Shown here: one piece after another, positions 1 to 8,221 of the stretch | Position numbering within the stretch: the stretch's first letter is position 1 | Layout: every line of letters starts with the position of its first letter | Origin: Shewanella sp. | GTDB taxonomy: Bacteria > Pseudomonadota > Gammaproteobacteria > Enterobacterales > Shewanellaceae | Length of the DNA: 51,756 nt | Reading direction: 5' to 3' | NCBI RefSeq assembly: GCF_013214165.1 | Contig: NZ_JABSSM010000011.1 | Span: 1-51,756, forward strand | Translations under genes and position numbers: made by a program | Notes under the pieces: model-generated | What the model was told of the DNA's origin: nothing | The model's input: the letters and a program-made list of their open reading frames with translations, nothing else | Databases searched by the model: none

Positions 1-133
1 AGATTAAAAAGGGGTTCGAAGCTGGCGATCATACCAGAAACTCTCAGGTTTCAATCTGACAATTTAAATTTCCAATTCGTTGCATAATTTACATATAGAG
101 AATTGCGTTCGGTAATTCTCTAACTTAAAATAG

Positions 134-208
134 CGGCCGCACGTCCATTTACGCAGAATCCAACCGATTTTATAGGCAATACAAGTGAATGGATATTGCC
201 TGCGGCCG
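134..208. repeat. Nested inverted repeat upstream of the RND remnant
   Basis: Two inverted repeats lie one inside the other. The outer arms are CGGCCGCA (134-141) and TGCGGCCG (201-208); the inner arms are AGGCAATA (174-181) and TATTGCCT (194-201). A third, separate hairpin lies just upstream, TAGAGAATT (96-104) with AATTCTCTA (114-122). No open reading frame of note covers the first 260 bases. This could be remains of a small mobile element or a structured intergenic repeat; its nature is unknown. Confidence 0.45.
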
Positions 209-260
209 AAAAATCATCGCCATCCAAGGGCACAAGGACTGCCTACGCAGCAAATAAGCC

Positions 261-550
261 ATGAAGCCAGTGTCGATACTCAGCAAGATGGACGCGATCA
301 AACTGGCGGCTAGCATACGGTTACGCCCTATCCTAATGACAACGGCGGCCATGATTTCCGGCCTTATTCCTTTGTTATTCGCCGTGGGTGATGGTGCCGT
401 CGCACGTTTCAATATCGGATTAGTGATCGTGTCAGGCCTAGCCATAGGCACCCTGTTCGTGCTACCTGTGATTACACCTATTTAGCACAGCGGCATCAAG
501 CACTCCCAGTATTCGACGAAGCACTCATACTCGATACGCCACAAGCTTAA
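261..550 (+). pseudogene. RND efflux pump (AcrB/MexB type), C-terminal remnant
   Basis: The translation contains the hallmark of the C-terminal membrane half of RND efflux pumps, AASIRLRPILMTTAAM, followed by a typical segment ending LFVLPVI. Only about 95 residues of a protein normally over 1000 residues long remain. The frame is broken near base 473: a stop follows at 483-485, but restoring one base (ATT-TAC) gives VIYTYLAQRHQALPV and a natural C-terminus at 548-550. An in-frame stop at 255-257 closes the upstream side, and no recognisable RND sequence is seen before 261. The fragment is therefore decayed rather than merely cut by the window edge. A sequencing error could explain the single frameshift but not the missing N-terminus. 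Confidence 0.75.
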
Positions 551-589
551 GTTTTAAGTTTTAAGTTTTAAGTTTTAAGTTTTAAGTTT
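549..589. repeat. 7-bp tandem repeat (AAGTTTT)
   Basis: About 5.9 perfect copies of AAGTTTT run from just inside the restored stop codon of the RND remnant to the following terminator. Such short A/T-rich tandem arrays are prone to slippage, and copy number may vary between strains. Confidence 0.85.
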
Positions 590-597
590 ATAACACT

Positions 598-629
598 AAG
601 GCCTGAATATTTTATTCAGGCCTTTTTAT
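598..629 (+). terminator. Rho-independent terminator before ubiK
   Basis: A perfect 11-bp stem, AAGGCCTGAAT (598-608) with ATTCAGGCCTT (614-624), is followed by a T-rich tract. It would have ended transcription of the decayed RND operon and insulates ubiK. Confidence 0.85.
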
Positions 630-717
630 TTTCCAATAGCGGGTATGCTCAGGTACAATCCAGCTAATATTAAAAGCACTCGTATTTAAAGTATTAGCCA
701 ACGGCGGACCATAGATA

Positions 718-978
718 ATGATCAATCCAAAGAAAATTGAAGAAGTTGCCAAGCAATTAGCCGAAAGCCTGCCGAGTGGCCTGAAGCAATTCGCCGGTGA
801 ATTTGAAGATAAGAGTAAGCAGATCCTGCAAAACCAATTGATGAAGTTGGATCTAGTGTCCCACGAAGAGTTTGAAGTGCAGCAGCATGTTTTACTCAAG
901 ACCCGTGAAAAGCTCGAGGCCCTACAGGCACAGGTCAACGCGCTGGAAAAGAGACTCAACGAGAGTGACAGCGAATAA
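718..978 (+). CDS. ubiK: UbiK (YqiC), ubiquinone biosynthesis accessory factor
   Basis: This 86-residue protein matches the UbiK/YqiC (BMFP) family in length and sequence: an N-terminal half with LAESLPSGLKQFAGEFEDK and a C-terminal heptad-rich coiled coil. In the known family it is a small trimeric cytoplasmic protein that partners UbiJ and promotes the aerobic O2-dependent steps of ubiquinone synthesis near the membrane. The gene stands alone between a terminator at 598-629 and a palindromic terminator at 1021-1043. The start is the first ATG of the frame; the ribosome site is weak. ubiA, another ubiquinone gene, lies 20 kb away in the window but is not linked in an operon. Confidence 0.9.
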   Translation: MINPKKIEEVAKQLAESLPSGLKQFAGEFEDKSKQILQNQLMKLDLVSHEEFEVQQHVLLKTREKLEALQAQVNALEKRLNESDSE

Positions 979-1019
979 GTTTAACCTTATATCACTCGAT
1001 ATAAGGCATGACAAAAATC

Positions 1020-1043
1020 AAGAGCGCTTAAGCGCTCTTTTTA
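1020..1043. terminator. Terminator between convergent ubiK and DUF417 gene
   Basis: AGAGCGCTTAAGCGCTCT (1021-1038) is a perfect palindrome followed by a T tract on the plus strand. It sits between the two convergent genes and can serve ubiK. Confidence 0.8.
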
Positions 1044-1050
1044 TTGCCAG

Positions 1051-1890
1051 CTATTTGGCTTCTGACTTATTCGCTGCAAACAGCAATATACATCCTGCCA
1101 GCAAGACCAGGTCCTTGACGATAAACTGACCACTGCCAGTCAACAAAGGCAAGCCCCGGCTCATCTCATAGGCCGGTAAGCTGATGATAAAGGTCTGGGT
1201 CGCCATAAACGTTAATGCCGCAACCGCTAAGCCAAATGTCCTGGCCCAGACATATTTCCCACCGATAATAAGCCCAAAGACCGCAAGCAACTCAACCACG
1301 CCGATAAAATATGAGCCATGAAGTACACTAAAAATATCGTAAATCCAGCTAAATAGTGGACTCGTCGTCATCAATCTCTCGATGCCATCTGCTTCGAACT
1401 GAGTAAACTTCATGCCGCCTATCCACAGCATCACCAATACCACTCCGGCCCAGATGATCTTAAGTGAGAAGCGATTTAACTTTTGATGACCGGCGTAATG
1501 AGAGGCAATAAAAGCAGAGACGCCGACGATGGCCAGATACTTAATCAAACCCTGTCCGGCACCGATGGCCGGGAACCCGCCCAGACTATCGATCCAAACC
1601 GGGTGAGTGAATAACATCAGCATAGGTATCAAGGCCATTAGCGAATAGAGATAGAGGCCTGCATGACTCAGTTTATGCTTAGGAAAGATTAATGCAGCGA
1701 CCACGCTCAGCTGTATGACGCCTAACAAGGCCGATAGCCAAGGGAGATCAGGCAAGCTTATGGTCGCGACTTGTTTAGCAAAATAGTCGACATCTAGGGC
1801 TGTAAATCGATTCATTGCAGTCGTCAGTAGGAAGAGTCCCAATAACACGCGTGCAACGGCTAACCCAGGTATAGATTTAATCTCAAACAT
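1051..1890 (-). CDS. DUF417 (YkgB/RclC-like) membrane protein with duplicated halves
   Basis: The protein has 279 residues when started at the ATG at 1890, which has GGAG eight bases upstream; a TTG four codons earlier overlaps that ribosome site and is less likely. About eight hydrophobic segments are visible. The C-terminal half (from about residue 145) carries the DUF417 pattern: a first helix with MLWIGGMKFTQFEADGI, then SPLFSWIYDIF, and near the end LPLLTGSGQFIVKDLVLLAG. This resembles E. coli YkgB/RclC, known from reactive chlorine resistance. The N-terminal half looks like a second, diverged DoxX-like copy, so the protein is about one third longer than YkgB (about 197 residues). No rcl regulator is adjacent, so the role is open. 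Confidence 0.75.
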   Translation of the reverse strand: MFEIKSIPGLAVARVLLGLFLLTTAMNRFTALDVDYFAKQVATISLPDLPWLSALLGVIQLSVVAALIFPKHKLSHAGLYLYSLMALIPMLMLFTHPVWIDSLGGFPAIGAGQGLIKYLAIVGVSAFIASHYAGHQKLNRFSLKIIWAGVVLVMLWIGGMKFTQFEADGIERLMTTSPLFSWIYDIFSVLHGSYFIGVVELLAVFGLIIGGKYVWARTFGLAVAALTFMATQTFIISLPAYEMSRGLPLLTGSGQFIVKDLVLLAGCILLFAANKSEAK

Positions 1891-2109
1891 TTCAATCTCC
1901 AATTCAGATGCAGCAATAGACCCTTAAATCGGAATAACTATTACACTGAAACTGAATACAATTATCTATCTAGCGCAGTTACCAATAAGCATAAGCTCCA
2001 CAATTCTTCACAAGATTGCCATTTTTTCGCCATCATTGATCATAGCTTAGCCCCCATATCCATGAAGAAATTTGTTCAAATGGTGCCTATCACATTAGAG
2101 GGATTTTTC

Positions 2110-3498
2110 ATGCTAGATCTTTTAACTTCTGCTAAAACTAATCTTACCCATAAAATACTACTGGTTGCGCTCTTATCTCTCTTGTCACTCATCCCATTGG
2201 GTTTAGTGATGGATATGGTTTGGGAAAGAGAGAACTTATACCACCAAGTGGTGGAGGAGATAGGTCAATCTTGGGGGGAGCGACAGCAGATCTCCGGGCC
2301 TGCTCTCGTCGTGCCCTATACCTATCAAGTTGTGCAAGAGACTGTCAATGATGAAGGCAAGGTCAGAAAATTTACCAGCACTTATCAGAATGAACTGGTG
2401 ATCTTACCTAAGAAGCTAACGCTAAATATCGATCTCACCCATGACTTTCGTTCCAGAGGCATATTTCAGTCTCTGGTCTACAATGCACGCATCACAGGCT
2501 CTGCGAACTTCGAAGTCGCTGCGGCTAAGGTGCCAAACATGTCTAAGTTCGATATCGAAAATGCTCGTATCGTCTTCGGTATATCGGCCAATCAAGCCAT
2601 AGATAAAATAGAGACCTTCGAGCTGAGAAGTGAATCTACAGGGGCGCTAATCGTTCAATCCAGCATAATGTCGGGCACAGGCCTATCAAACCAGATAGGA
2701 CTGAAACGAGGCTTCCACCAACCCATTAAGCTAGAAGGTGGGCAGAAGAAATTAACCTTAAATTTTGCCGTTAAACTGAGAGGTTCACAATCTATCAGCG
2801 CACTCCCTCTGGGGGAACAGACCAGTATCCAGATCAGCGCCGATTGGCCCCACCCCAGTTTCAAGGGAATACTGCCGGCACATAGAGAAGTCACTCAGCA
2901 AGGCTTCAGTGCCAACTGGGAGATCAGCCATCTCAGCCGTAACTTTCCTCAAATTTTTAGCAAGAATCAAGAGATCGACTTGAGGGAGATAGAAGCCAAT
3001 ACGATACTGTTCGAGCCTGTCACTCACTACGGTAAAATTGAGCGTTCGGTGAAATACGGCCTGCTGTTTATCATACTCAGTTTCATCATATTACTGATAT
3101 TTGAACTGAGTCAGAAGACCAGCCTGAGCCTGATCCAATATCTGCTGGTGGGATGTGCCATGACACTATTTTATCTCTTGCTACTGTCTCTATCTGAGCA
3201 CTTAACCTTTTCACTGGCTTACATCATAGCGGCCAGCGTCCCAATCACTTCAGTTTCGGCCTATGTTGCCAGTGCTACATCCTGTATCAAGCGTGGCGGG
3301 ATCATGTCAGCCATGTTGATAGCCCTATATACTGTGCTCTACTCCATCCTCAAGCTGGAAGATTATGCCCTGCTCATGGGGACCGGCCTCCTAGTGGTCA
3401 TCATGTTGATCCTTATGTATGTCACTCGAGGGGCAGGACAAGAGACTTTGAACTCAGATAAACCCGACGACACCAGCCGAGTCGACCCATCAAGTTAA
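2110..3498 (+). CDS. creD: CreD family inner membrane protein
   Basis: Sequence and layout match the CreD (Cet) family: one N-terminal membrane helix (about residues 13-33), a large periplasmic domain beginning with a conserved ISGPALVVPY motif, and a block of five to six helices from about residue 318 to the end. The family's molecular role is poorly known; in E. coli and Aeromonas it belongs to the CreBC regulon and affects envelope integrity and beta-lactam response. No creB/creC genes are next to it here. The start at 2110 has AGAGGGA at proper spacing and aligns with the family N-terminus; an in-frame ATG at 2062 would add 16 residues without a good ribosome site. Confidence 0.85.
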   Translation: MLDLLTSAKTNLTHKILLVALLSLLSLIPLGLVMDMVWERENLYHQVVEEIGQSWGERQQISGPALVVPYTYQVVQETVNDEGKVRKFTSTYQNELVILPKKLTLNIDLTHDFRSRGIFQSLVYNARITGSANFEVAAAKVPNMSKFDIENARIVFGISANQAIDKIETFELRSESTGALIVQSSIMSGTGLSNQIGLKRGFHQPIKLEGGQKKLTLNFAVKLRGSQSISALPLGEQTSIQISADWPHPSFKGILPAHREVTQQGFSANWEISHLSRNFPQIFSKNQEIDLREIEANTILFEPVTHYGKIERSVKYGLLFIILSFIILLIFELSQKTSLSLIQYLLVGCAMTLFYLLLLSLSEHLTFSLAYIIAASVPITSVSAYVASATSCIKRGGIMSAMLIALYTVLYSILKLEDYALLMGTGLLVVIMLILMYVTRGAGQETLNSDKPDDTSRVDPSS

Positions 3499-3586
3499 CG
3501 ATATTTAATTGATATTTCTGCCAACAGGGCTAGCTTGCCGCGAATGCGCAAGTTAGCCTAGGCACTTTTAAAATGAGGCTATCCCA

Positions 3587-4393
3587 TTGAAGCGCCCATC
3601 CTCCTTTATGCCTTCCGTGCTAATTCCTATGATACTGGGCTGGATATTCCTGCTTATCATACCCGGCATCCTGTTTGTCTCTGACATATCGTTATTTCCC
3701 TGGTTGTCTCTCGATTCCACTGCGGCCGAAATACTTTTTTTGATAACTTCAAGTGGAACGTTTCCCTATGGCGTCGCGACAATATTCTTAGTATTACTCC
3801 TAAGCTATCGAAGACTGGAGCACTCAAGATTTTTTAGCCTATTTTTCGCTATCTCACTGAGCATGTGTACCATACTCGGACTCAGCCATTACCTTAAACC
3901 TTTCTTCAACGAGGCGCGCCCTAATGCGGTCTGGCTAGAGCAGCATTACTTGCTTAACACCGATAACTTTTACTCTCTTTCCAAAGCCGAGCGCAAAGAG
4001 CAGATGATGGCAGCAGTCAATCAGATCGAACACGCCGACACAGAGATAACCTTAGCGCCATTAGTGAAGCAGCATTGGCAACATGAAGTAGACTTTTCAT
4101 TTCCCTCGGGGCACACCTTACTTGCTATCACCTTGACCATGGTTGCCAGCTATTACCTCCTGATAGCGGGTAATATATGGATATCCAGCCTGCTCTTTTT
4201 CTGGAGCATCGCCATGGGATTCAGTCGCATGCTACTGGGAATGCATTGGACGCAAGATGTACTCGCCTCGACTCTACTCGGTGGAATCATCGGACTTCTC
4301 AGCCTATTGGTTATTCACAAGGTATTTCCTTTAGTCTGGTCGATTTCGTCCAAACTAGCCCCACGGCAGATAAAAGCGGATCGGTCGCCATGA
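3587..4393 (+). CDS. pgpB: PAP2-family lipid phosphatase (PgpB-like)
   Basis: This 268-residue membrane protein carries the three catalytic motifs of type 2 phosphatidic acid phosphatases: K104-x6-R111-P112, P173-S-G-H176 and S213-R-x5-H220-x3-D224. The predicted role is dephosphorylation of phosphatidylglycerophosphate and/or undecaprenyl diphosphate at the periplasmic face. Translation appears to start at a TTG (3587) with GAGG eight bases upstream; the next ATG (3608) has no ribosome site. The stop codon overlaps, as ATGA, the first codon of a transporter remnant, so the downstream sequence joins directly on. The exact substrate cannot be read from the sequence. Confidence 0.85.
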   Translation: MKRPSSFMPSVLIPMILGWIFLLIIPGILFVSDISLFPWLSLDSTAAEILFLITSSGTFPYGVATIFLVLLLSYRRLEHSRFFSLFFAISLSMCTILGLSHYLKPFFNEARPNAVWLEQHYLLNTDNFYSLSKAERKEQMMAAVNQIEHADTEITLAPLVKQHWQHEVDFSFPSGHTLLAITLTMVASYYLLIAGNIWISSLLFFWSIAMGFSRMLLGMHWTQDVLASTLLGGIIGLLSLLVIHKVFPLVWSISSKLAPRQIKADRSP

Positions 4394-4623
4394 TGATCAT
4401 TCCCGCCATGTATGTGGCGCAGCATAACGGCGTACAGATTTTCGCCGCAGATGGCAGCCTACTTAATTCTGATACCTTAGGTGGTAACCTGCAATATATT
4501 TTAGCCTTCGTATTCTTCATCTTGATGACCATCTCAGGTCTGACATCGGCTATCTCTATCCTTGAGGTACCCACCAGCTACCTGATGGAAAAGAGAGAAA
4601 TGGGCCGCAACAAGGCCACCTAG
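4390..4623 (+). pseudogene. Remnant of a neurotransmitter:sodium symporter (NSS family)
   Basis: The 77 residues read from 4390 match the region around the last core helices of bacterial NSS (LeuT-like) transporters: MMIIPAMYVAQHNGV, then an abrupt junction DTLGGNLQYILAF, then LTSAISILEVPTSYL. The junction appears to lack roughly 15 residues normally found between the TL and GGNLQ parts. Everything N-terminal of this point (over 300 residues) and the true C-terminus are missing. The remnant starts on the pgpB stop codon. It is best read as a decayed symporter, not a functional small protein, although its frame is open. Confidence 0.7.
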
Positions 4624-4682
4624 TTAATAGTCGCCTTAAGCATGGTGTTGTTAATTTTACTCAGCTTTAGGGAAGGAACTAA

Positions 4683-6617
4683 GTGAAAAAAAAACGTACT
4701 CAGCTCATCACAATGGTCAGCATAATTGTGACTATTGTATTTTATTTTTTATGGCCTACCCCTCAAAAAGTGCCGGCTCAGTCTAGTGTGAACGATATTG
4801 ATACTGTGGCCAACACAGTTAATGCATCAAAAGAGATGGATACTCATGCTCCCAGCCTATCCGTCACCCGTTATCAACAGTGCAAACAGCTCATTGAAAA
4901 TAGCCGTGCTAAATCGAATAACTTTGGTCGCTCCCAAGATTGGAGTAAATACCTCAATGACGGATACTCGATTGATGACATCACATCGGCAATCGATCAC
5001 TTCTCAAACTCAAATTTCGCCGCCAGCTGGCGCGACGAGCAATTAAAGAAACAATCACAACTGAGCCTAAATAATTTAAAGATAAATGAATTATTGAAAA
5101 ACGAAATCCCTGATCTGCCTGAAGATTTTAAGTTTAAAATCGCAGTTCCCAAACCAGCATTAGAAAGCATTGCCGATTTAACCGAAAAAGCGGCATTACA
5201 ACTTATTAAAACGACAGAATTAAGCATCGATGATGTCGCTTGGTTAGTCAAACAGGAAGAGCTCTCTCAACAAGTATTAACTGAAGCCATAAACAAATTA
5301 GATGATATTAACCAAATGCTTGGCTATGACTTTATAGGGGATGAACTGCTATTATTGATTGATGTAGCAGCTTTTGAGGGGCGGGATCGTGTTGTCAGCC
5401 AACTTTTACAACAACACAGTACACTGTCTAACGATGCTTATCTTGGCTCGACCATGGAGCATGCTTTAGCCAAGCTGAGCTATGTCCTAGGAAAAGGCAT
5501 TGAGGATGGTGCAGTTATCAGTCAGATTAATATTATAGAACAACTACAAGGCCTAAATGCAGCCGCCTTCTTCGATACACAAACGGATCAATCAGTATCA
5601 GGCTCCTTCCCGCGACACTCTTATCATTTTACCGAACAACAACTCGCCTCACTATCGGCGCACTATCAGCTAGACCTAACGCAAATACCAGCGAGAAGAA
5701 GGTTAGCTTTCGACCCCGATGCAAAACTGATCGTTAGACTCAGCCAAGAGCGAGACCTGTTACTTGAGAAAGAGGCTTCACCAGAACAACTACTTTCCTG
5801 CCAAGCTAGAATTTCTAAAATCGATAAAAAATGGCAACCAAAAACGCTTAACTATTATATGACTCAGCTAAAAAATGAGCATAGAGTAGTGAATGCGATC
5901 AACCTTCACAATATCGAACCAGCATTAGCACAATGTTTTATGGCAACGCAACAAACGCACCTCCCATTTTCTCACCCAAGAAATAAAGCACTAGAATCCA
6001 AGGTTTTTGGTAAGAAACTGCGTAACAATAAAATTCTTGAAGTAATAAAAATCATTGAATCCGCTAATTTAACAGAGGCACAACTGCGCTGGTTTTTCTA
6101 TCAAATCCTCCCATGGGACGCCAGTTATTATCAAGCTTTACAAAGTAGTCGACTTAGGCAAGAACAGATAGATTTTACGTTACTGATGATGTATGGAAGA
6201 AATAACTCAATTTATTTCGAAGAGCTGCACATCAATGGACTCGACATTACTGGAACGGATCACACAGGAAAGACGCTTATTTATCTTAGCATCGAAGGAC
6301 GTAAGTTAGATTTACTCAGTTACTTAGTCAGCCAAAGGAGTGACTATCATGATAAGCCTATCGGCACAGATCCTTTATACTTAGTAATAGATTCAAGCTA
6401 TTACTTCAACCCAAAAAAAGTATTGGATTACCTTGAGGTATTGATGCAGCTCTCGCCACCTGTACACGACTACCATAGAAGAGCATTAGCACTGCTACGA
6501 CTCAAATACCCTGAGCTCTACAGCCAAATATCAGCACGCTTTGGCGCATTAAAAATAACCGACGACACCCCATTACCTCTGGCGAGCTGTTACGGTAACA
6601 AACTTAACTCGGGATAA
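4683..6617 (+). CDS. Unrecognised 644-residue membrane-anchored protein
   Basis: I do not recognise this protein. It has a short lysine-rich N-terminus, one membrane helix (about residues 8-24) and then a large, probably periplasmic, soluble part. Residues about 75-260 are helical, with leucine/lysine-rich stretches. The C-terminal third (about 505-600) looks like weak ankyrin-type repeats: ELHINGLDITGTDHTGKTL, then SIEGRKLDLLSYLV. Cysteines are few (about residues 67, 374, 420, 638), which would allow disulfides. Translation starts at a GTG with AAGGA upstream. It stands between the symporter remnant and a convergent aminotransferase gene. The base composition is richer in A+T than the ilv genes, which could mean later acquisition. 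Confidence 0.75.
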   Translation: MKKKRTQLITMVSIIVTIVFYFLWPTPQKVPAQSSVNDIDTVANTVNASKEMDTHAPSLSVTRYQQCKQLIENSRAKSNNFGRSQDWSKYLNDGYSIDDITSAIDHFSNSNFAASWRDEQLKKQSQLSLNNLKINELLKNEIPDLPEDFKFKIAVPKPALESIADLTEKAALQLIKTTELSIDDVAWLVKQEELSQQVLTEAINKLDDINQMLGYDFIGDELLLLIDVAAFEGRDRVVSQLLQQHSTLSNDAYLGSTMEHALAKLSYVLGKGIEDGAVISQINIIEQLQGLNAAAFFDTQTDQSVSGSFPRHSYHFTEQQLASLSAHYQLDLTQIPARRRLAFDPDAKLIVRLSQERDLLLEKEASPEQLLSCQARISKIDKKWQPKTLNYYMTQLKNEHRVVNAINLHNIEPALAQCFMATQQTHLPFSHPRNKALESKVFGKKLRNNKILEVIKIIESANLTEAQLRWFFYQILPWDASYYQALQSSRLRQEQIDFTLLMMYGRNNSIYFEELHINGLDITGTDHTGKTLIYLSIEGRKLDLLSYLVSQRSDYHDKPIGTDPLYLVIDSSYYFNPKKVLDYLEVLMQLSPPVHDYHRRALALLRLKYPELYSQISARFGALKITDDTPLPLASCYGNKLNSG

Positions 6618-6635
6618 GCAAAACGGTTAACTGAT

Positions 6636-6669
6636 AAAAAAATGCCAGTAAGTCTAGCTTACTGGCATT
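6636..6669 (-). terminator. Terminator of the class V aminotransferase gene
   Basis: A perfect 12-bp stem, AATGCCAGTAAG (6641-6652) with CTTACTGGCATT (6658-6669), is followed on the minus strand by a run of T. On the plus strand it lacks a T tract, so it mainly serves the minus-strand gene. Confidence 0.85.
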
Positions 6670-6700
6670 CGATTACGGATTATTTTGGCCAATATTAGAT

Positions 6701-7843
6701 CTAATTCAACACTTCTTCCAAGGCTTTAAGACAAAGCGCTACATTCTCTCTTCTAGCGCCAAAGCCCATCAAACCGATGCGCCATGCTTTACCTGCCAGA
6801 GCGCCGAGACCGGCGCCAATTTCGAGGTTATAGTTTTCCAACAGCTGCTTACGCACTGCTACATCATCGATACCTTCCGGGATATAGACGGCGTTGAGCT
6901 GAGGCAGACGGCAGGTCTCTTCGACCACAAACTTAAGCCCTAATCCCTCGAGTCCTTGTCTGAGCACCTGGTGCATATCGGCGTGACGTTGCCACGAAGC
7001 CTCTAGGCCTTCTTTAGCCAGTATACGCAAAGACTCATGCAGGGCATAAAGCGCGTTAACCGGCGCCGTATGATGATAACTGCGCTTGGCACTGTTATCG
7101 GCGGTACCACTCCAATAGCCCATGACCAAGGTTTGATCCAAAAACCAGCTCTGCACTGGGGTGGTGCGACTCTTGATTTTCTCAACTGCAGCCGGAGAAA
7201 ACGACACCGGTGACAGGCCAGGTACGCAAGAGAGGCACTTCTGGCTGCCGGCATAGATGGCATCTATGCCCCACTCGTCGACCCTAAGCTCGACGCCGCC
7301 CACTGAGGTCACGGCATCGACTATAGACAGGCAGTCATATTGCTTCGCCAGGCCGCACAAGGTTTTAGCATCGGACAGGGCACCGGTAGAGGTTTCGGCA
7401 TGAACGAAGGCGAGAAACTTAGCATCCGGATGGGCCTTCAATGCCGCCTCGACATCGGCAGGACTGACCGCCTCTCCCCACTCATTATCGACCATCACAG
7501 CCGTGGCTCCGACGCGCTCGACGTTTTGACGCATACGCTCGCCAAATACACCGTTGCGACAAACAATCACCTTCTCACCCGCCTCGACCAAGTTAACGAA
7601 GCAGGTCTCCATGCCGGCACTCCCCGGTGCCGACACGGCTAAGGTCATCTCATTTTTAGTCTGAAAGGCATACTGAATAAGCGCCTTAAGCTCGTCCATC
7701 ATGCCAACAAACAAAGGGTCTAAATGACCGATAGTGGGACGCGCTTGAGCGGCTAATACCTCAGGGTAGACATCGGAGGGGCCGGGCCCCATCAAGGTTC
7801 TACGCGGGGGATGAAACGCATCGATACTGGGTGCTGCTAACAT
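6701..7843 (-). CDS. Class V aminotransferase (alanine-glyoxylate / serine-pyruvate type)
   Basis: This 380-residue cytoplasmic enzyme has the fold-type I PLP pattern of the AGXT/serine-pyruvate aminotransferase group: [13 protein letters not shown] at residues 18-30, HAETSTG at 148-154, the cofactor-binding Asp176 in [11 protein letters not shown], and Lys202 in AGSQKCL as the PLP Schiff-base lysine. The likely reaction is transfer of an amino group from alanine or serine to glyoxylate or pyruvate. The gene is transcribed alone, 378 bases downstream of ilvA and separated from it by a terminator at 8071-8093. Substrate choice within the family cannot be fixed from sequence alone. Confidence 0.85.
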   Translation of the reverse strand: MLAAPSIDAFHPPRRTLMGPGPSDVYPEVLAAQARPTIGHLDPLFVGMMDELKALIQYAFQTKNEMTLAVSAPGSAGMETCFVNLVEAGEKVIVCRNGVFGERMRQNVERVGATAVMVDNEWGEAVSPADVEAALKAHPDAKFLAFVHAETSTGALSDAKTLCGLAKQYDCLSIVDAVTSVGGVELRVDEWGIDAIYAGSQKCLSCVPGLSPVSFSPAAVEKIKSRTTPVQSWFLDQTLVMGYWSGTADNSAKRSYHHTAPVNALYALHESLRILAKEGLEASWQRHADMHQVLRQGLEGLGLKFVVEETCRLPQLNAVYIPEGIDDVAVRKQLLENYNLEIGAGLGALAGKAWRIGLMGFGARRENVALCLKALEEVLN

Positions 7844-8070
7844 ATGACTTCCTCGAAAATCCCTTACATTAAAGATAAGGGGTAACTGTTTGATTAGTAT
7901 CTAGTCTTAAGACAAAACACTCATTCCCTACGTATTATATTATCTAGCGTCACCTTGACTATGGTGAAGTGATTCTTGTGCCTTATGACATCTTATTGTC
8001 TATATCTACCTATCACAAGTGGACTAATGCTTGATGTCCAAATTCAAACCGGCGTTTAAAAGATAACATA

Positions 8071-8093
8071 AAAAAAGGACGCATATGCGTCCT
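8071..8093 (-). terminator. Terminator of the ilvGMEDA operon
   Basis: AGGACGCATATGCGTCCT (8076-8093) is a perfect palindrome with a T run following on the minus strand. It lies about 130 bases beyond the ilvA stop and closes the operon. The rest of 7844-8221 holds no gene that I can see. Confidence 0.8.
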
Positions 8094-8221
8094 CCGTTTT
8101 ATTCGCTATTGCACCGACTCTGCCCGACTCCAGTATTCGAAATGTTCACTTCGAGACATATCTCTGCACTACTTTAATCTTCTTGCCTGTGCTATTAGCC
8201 ATTTATCTCGACAAGACTAGC

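Noticed and set aside
134..208. Integron attC site
   Set aside because: The nested inverted repeat lacks recognisable core sites (RYYYAAC/GTTRRRY) at both ends and there is no integrase or cassette array.
4177..4389. N-terminal part of a 148-codon frame overlapping pgpB
   Set aside because: This part is out of frame with pgpB and reads as nonsense rich in His/Arg/Ser; only the part from 4390 on has NSS similarity.
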